NCBI RefSeq assembly: GCF_002847305.1 | Contig: NZ_CP025408.1 | Span: 2,439,001-2,503,000 of the forward strand | Length of the DNA: 64,000 bases | Direction of reading: 5' to 3' | Source: Paracoccus tegillarcae | GTDB taxonomy: Bacteria > Pseudomonadota > Alphaproteobacteria > Rhodobacterales > Rhodobacteraceae | Shown: positions 62,155 through 64,000 of the stretch, piece after piece | How positions within the stretch are numbered: position 1 is the first letter of the stretch | Layout of the letters: each line of letters opens with the position of its first letter | Notes under the pieces: generated by a model | Database searches by the model: none | The model's input: only the letters and a program-made list of their open reading frames with translations | What the model was told of the DNA's origin: nothing | Program-made: the position numbers and the translations under genes

Positions 62155-63207
62155 TCAGCCGCCCATCATCCGTGCCGCCCGGCGGTCCATCACACGCCGC
62201 CACAGGGGCGGGATCAGCGCCAGCCCTGCCATGACCGCCAGCGGATATGGCAGCAGCGGACGCGGCTGCCCCGTGCGCTCCAGCTGCAGGGCAGGATAGG
62301 CGCGGTTCGGATGGGTGTGGTGGTCGGAATGGCGCGGAGCATTGACCAGCGTCAACGAGGACAGCGCGTGCGGGCTGTCCCAGCTGTGTCGCGGTCCGAC
62401 AGGCTCGGTCTTGCCGCCCGCGGTCATCTGCCGGCGCAACCCGTAATGCTGCACGTAATCCGACAGCATCAATTGCATCTGCGCATAAAGACATAGCGCC
62501 AGATAGTCAGCCAGCGCACGCGGCCCAAGCATCAGCCCCACCGCCGCCGCCAGTCCCAGCCCGCCACCGACCCAGATCGCATAGGGGTTCAGACGACCGG
62601 GTTTTCGCGCCGAAAGATCACGCTCGGCCGCCAGTCCGGCCCGAAACGATCCGATCCAGGCACGGGGAAAGAACCGCCAGAAGCCCATGCCAGCGGGCGC
62701 AGAGTTCGGGTCTGCGGCTGTGGCGACATGGCGGTGATGGACCAGACGGTGCGCGCTGGTGTGATGGCCAAACAGCAGGCTGACATAGGCCGCGGCACCC
62801 AATCGAAACGGCCAGCGACCTGCGCGGTGGATCAACTCATGCGCGGTGGCGTTGGTGACCTGCCCGAAATACATCCCCGCGCCCAGAAACAGCGCGACCC
62901 GTTCCGCGCCGCCAAGCCTATCACCGGCAAAGCCCGCCAGGGCTGCCGCCAGCAGCGCAAAATGCAGCCCGATCAGGATCACCAGCGCGGCCTCGGTCGC
63001 GCGAAACCGTGCCTGCGGATCGGCATCGGGAAAGGATCGTGACAGCGCCACATCGGCAGCGGGCGCGGCCAGCGCCATCCAGAGCAGCCCCGCCCAGAGC
63101 GCCCAGCCACCCCAGAGAGCCCCCGCGATCAACAACAGCGCCGGCGCCGCGCCAAAGGCTGCGAAGGCCAGGGCCGGGGGTGCGGTGGTAAACAAGCGGT
63201 CGAACAT
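62155..63207 (-). CDS. AlkB-like alkane 1-monooxygenase / membrane fatty acid hydroxylase
   Basis: 350 aa, about six membrane segments. All histidine boxes of the di-iron membrane family are present: HELIH, HRLVHHRH and HSDHH, plus the AlkB-specific DYVQHYGLRRQ. The reaction would be terminal hydroxylation of alkanes or related chains with electrons from rubredoxin. No rubredoxin or rubredoxin reductase gene is next to it. It is shorter than Pseudomonas AlkB (about 400 aa) but complete. It is divergent from ftsY. Confidence 0.85.
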   Translation of the reverse strand: MFDRLFTTAPPALAFAAFGAAPALLLIAGALWGGWALWAGLLWMALAAPAADVALSRSFPDADPQARFRATEAALVILIGLHFALLAAALAGFAGDRLGGAERVALFLGAGMYFGQVTNATAHELIHRAGRWPFRLGAAAYVSLLFGHHTSAHRLVHHRHVATAADPNSAPAGMGFWRFFPRAWIGSFRAGLAAERDLSARKPGRLNPYAIWVGGGLGLAAAVGLMLGPRALADYLALCLYAQMQLMLSDYVQHYGLRRQMTAGGKTEPVGPRHSWDSPHALSSLTLVNAPRHSDHHTHPNRAYPALQLERTGQPRPLLPYPLAVMAGLALIPPLWRRVMDRRAARMMGG

Positions 63208-63329
63208 GGTGCCTCATGCGGATGCGCCGGATGATAGAGCCGCGTGCTGTCCTGCGCCAGCCGGGCTTTTCCTTCCGGCGTTCCATGATTAGGTTGCGCG
63301 CAGCGATCCTTGAGGCAACGGGACATCAC

Positions 63330-64000
63330 ATGTCGTTCTTTTCCAAACTGCGCGAGCGGCTGACCCGTTCTTCTTCGAAGATCGGCGACGGGCTGGATGA
63401 AATCGTGGGCGGCAGCGATCAGGCGGACGCGGCGGCCCCATCCGCGCCGGTCGATGCGCCCGTGCCCGAACCCGAACCCGCGCCGAAGCCTGCAGCACCC
63501 GAACCCACCGCCGCCCCGCAGCCGGCGCCTGATCCTGCACCCGCGCCGCCGCCCGTGACCGAACGCCGGCCGGCCCCCGCGCCGCAACCGCGCCCCGATG
63601 CGACGCCGCGCTCGCAGCCGGCACCAGCCCCCGCACCGCAGCCGCAACCAGATCCGGCGCCGCGTCCGGCAACGGCCACGCCTGAACCCGCTGCCCAGAA
63701 ACCGGGCCTGATGGGACGCATCTTCGGGCGCGAGGCCGTGCCTGCCGAACCGCGCCGGGCGCTGGACGACGAGATGCTGGAACAGCTGGAGGATATGCTG
63801 ATCCAGGCCGATATGGGCGTCGAGACCGCGCTACGCGTCAGTGCCAATATCGCCGAAGGGCGGATGGGCCGCCGGGTGTCCTCGACCGAGCTCAAGGAAC
63901 TGCTGGCCTCTGAGATTGCGCGGATCATGCAGCCTGTGGCGCGCCCCCTGCCGATTTATTCCAAGACGCCGCAGGTGGTGCTGGTGGTAGGGGTCAACGG
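63330..64000 (+). CDS. ftsY: Signal recognition particle receptor FtsY, N-terminal part, cut by window edge
   Basis: About 223 residues are visible from ATG 63330. Residues 1-30 (MSFFSKLRERLTRSSSKIGD) are the amphipathic start; 35-125 are a Pro/Ala/Glu linker with many APxP repeats. The N domain begins near LDDEMLEQLEDMLIQADMGV and leads to LASEIARIMQPVA. The window ends in VVLVVGVNG, the first strand and start of the G1 GTPase loop. FtsY docks ribosome-SRP complexes at the membrane. Confidence 0.93.
   Translation, partial: MSFFSKLRERLTRSSSKIGDGLDEIVGGSDQADAAAPSAPVDAPVPEPEPAPKPAAPEPTAAPQPAPDPAPAPPPVTERRPAPAPQPRPDATPRSQPAPAPAPQPQPDPAPRPATATPEPAAQKPGLMGRIFGREAVPAEPRRALDDEMLEQLEDMLIQADMGVETALRVSANIAEGRMGRRVSSTELKELLASEIARIMQPVARPLPIYSKTPQVVLVVGVN

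Noticed and set aside
1..64000. tRNA genes, rRNA operons, CRISPR arrays, IS elements or prophage
   Set aside because: A by-eye search for T-arm sequences, regularly spaced repeats, transposases and phage genes gave nothing. A tRNAscan or ISfinder search would be decisive.

Overview
This window comes from a high-GC alphaproteobacterium, most likely a member of the Rhodobacteraceae close to Paracoccus. The evidence is gene content and order: ftsW-murG-murC followed by a DUF2484-type gene, a lone PIN protein next to an RlmI-type methyltransferase, a complete imuA-imuB-dnaE2 cassette, an Entner-Doudoroff gene set, a Hint-domain protein, and a recurring GGATATTT...GAAGAAGAA intergenic element. I saw no tRNA, rRNA operon, CRISPR array, IS element or prophage. 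Most genes sit in tight runs with ATGA, GTGA or TGATG stop/start overlaps, and no stretch over 300 bases lacks a gene.

Layout. 1-8.6 kb: a truncated Hint-domain gene, a luciferase-like oxidoreductase, a DMT exporter coupled to an LpxL-like acyltransferase, transketolase, a GFA protein, a CNNM/CBS transporter and XerD. 8.6-18.2 kb: two secreted or anchored unknowns, aroK-aroB, OsmC plus a transglutaminase-like protein, a secreted S8 peptidase divergent from an ECF sigma/anti-sigma pair, then dgt divergent from erpA. 18.3-24.2 kb: a sugar-acid operon with an FCD regulator, a TRAP transporter, an L-idonate/L-gulonate 5-dehydrogenase type enzyme and mannonate dehydratase. 24.3-33.4 kb, minus strand: a PgtC-PgtB-PgtA-like signalling operon followed by an ABC importer (binding protein, fused permease, ATPase). 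33.4-39.6 kb: dnaE2, imuB, imuA and olsB. 39.7-46.4 kb: msrB, an AI-2E family transporter, ndk and ftsW-murG-murC plus two small membrane proteins. 46.5-48.1 kb: an unrecognised Ala-rich repeat protein. 48.1-54.5 kb: two AEC transporters, gatC-gatA, a lipoprotein/cupin/amidase/GFA run and rnpB. 54.6-64 kb: edd, divergent from rlmI-like and PIN genes, then zwf-pgl-pgi, an AlkB-like monooxygenase and the start of ftsY.

How the genes work together. The TRAP operon should deliver D-mannonate and/or L-gulonate-type acids to 2-keto-3-deoxygluconate, which enters the same lower Entner-Doudoroff pathway that Edd, Zwf, Pgl and Pgi feed from glucose 6-phosphate. edd and zwf carry similar GTTAnCGnTAAC palindromes and may share a LacI-type repressor. 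The most interesting block is 24.3-33.4 kb. A sensor kinase, an NtrC-type regulator without a visible GAFTGA motif, and a periplasmic protein that is a clear paralogue of the transporter's own binding protein lie upstream of the importer. Three similar 16-bp palindromes sit in front of the sensor operon and the transporter. I infer an uptake system for an organophosphate or a related anion that is induced by its own substrate.
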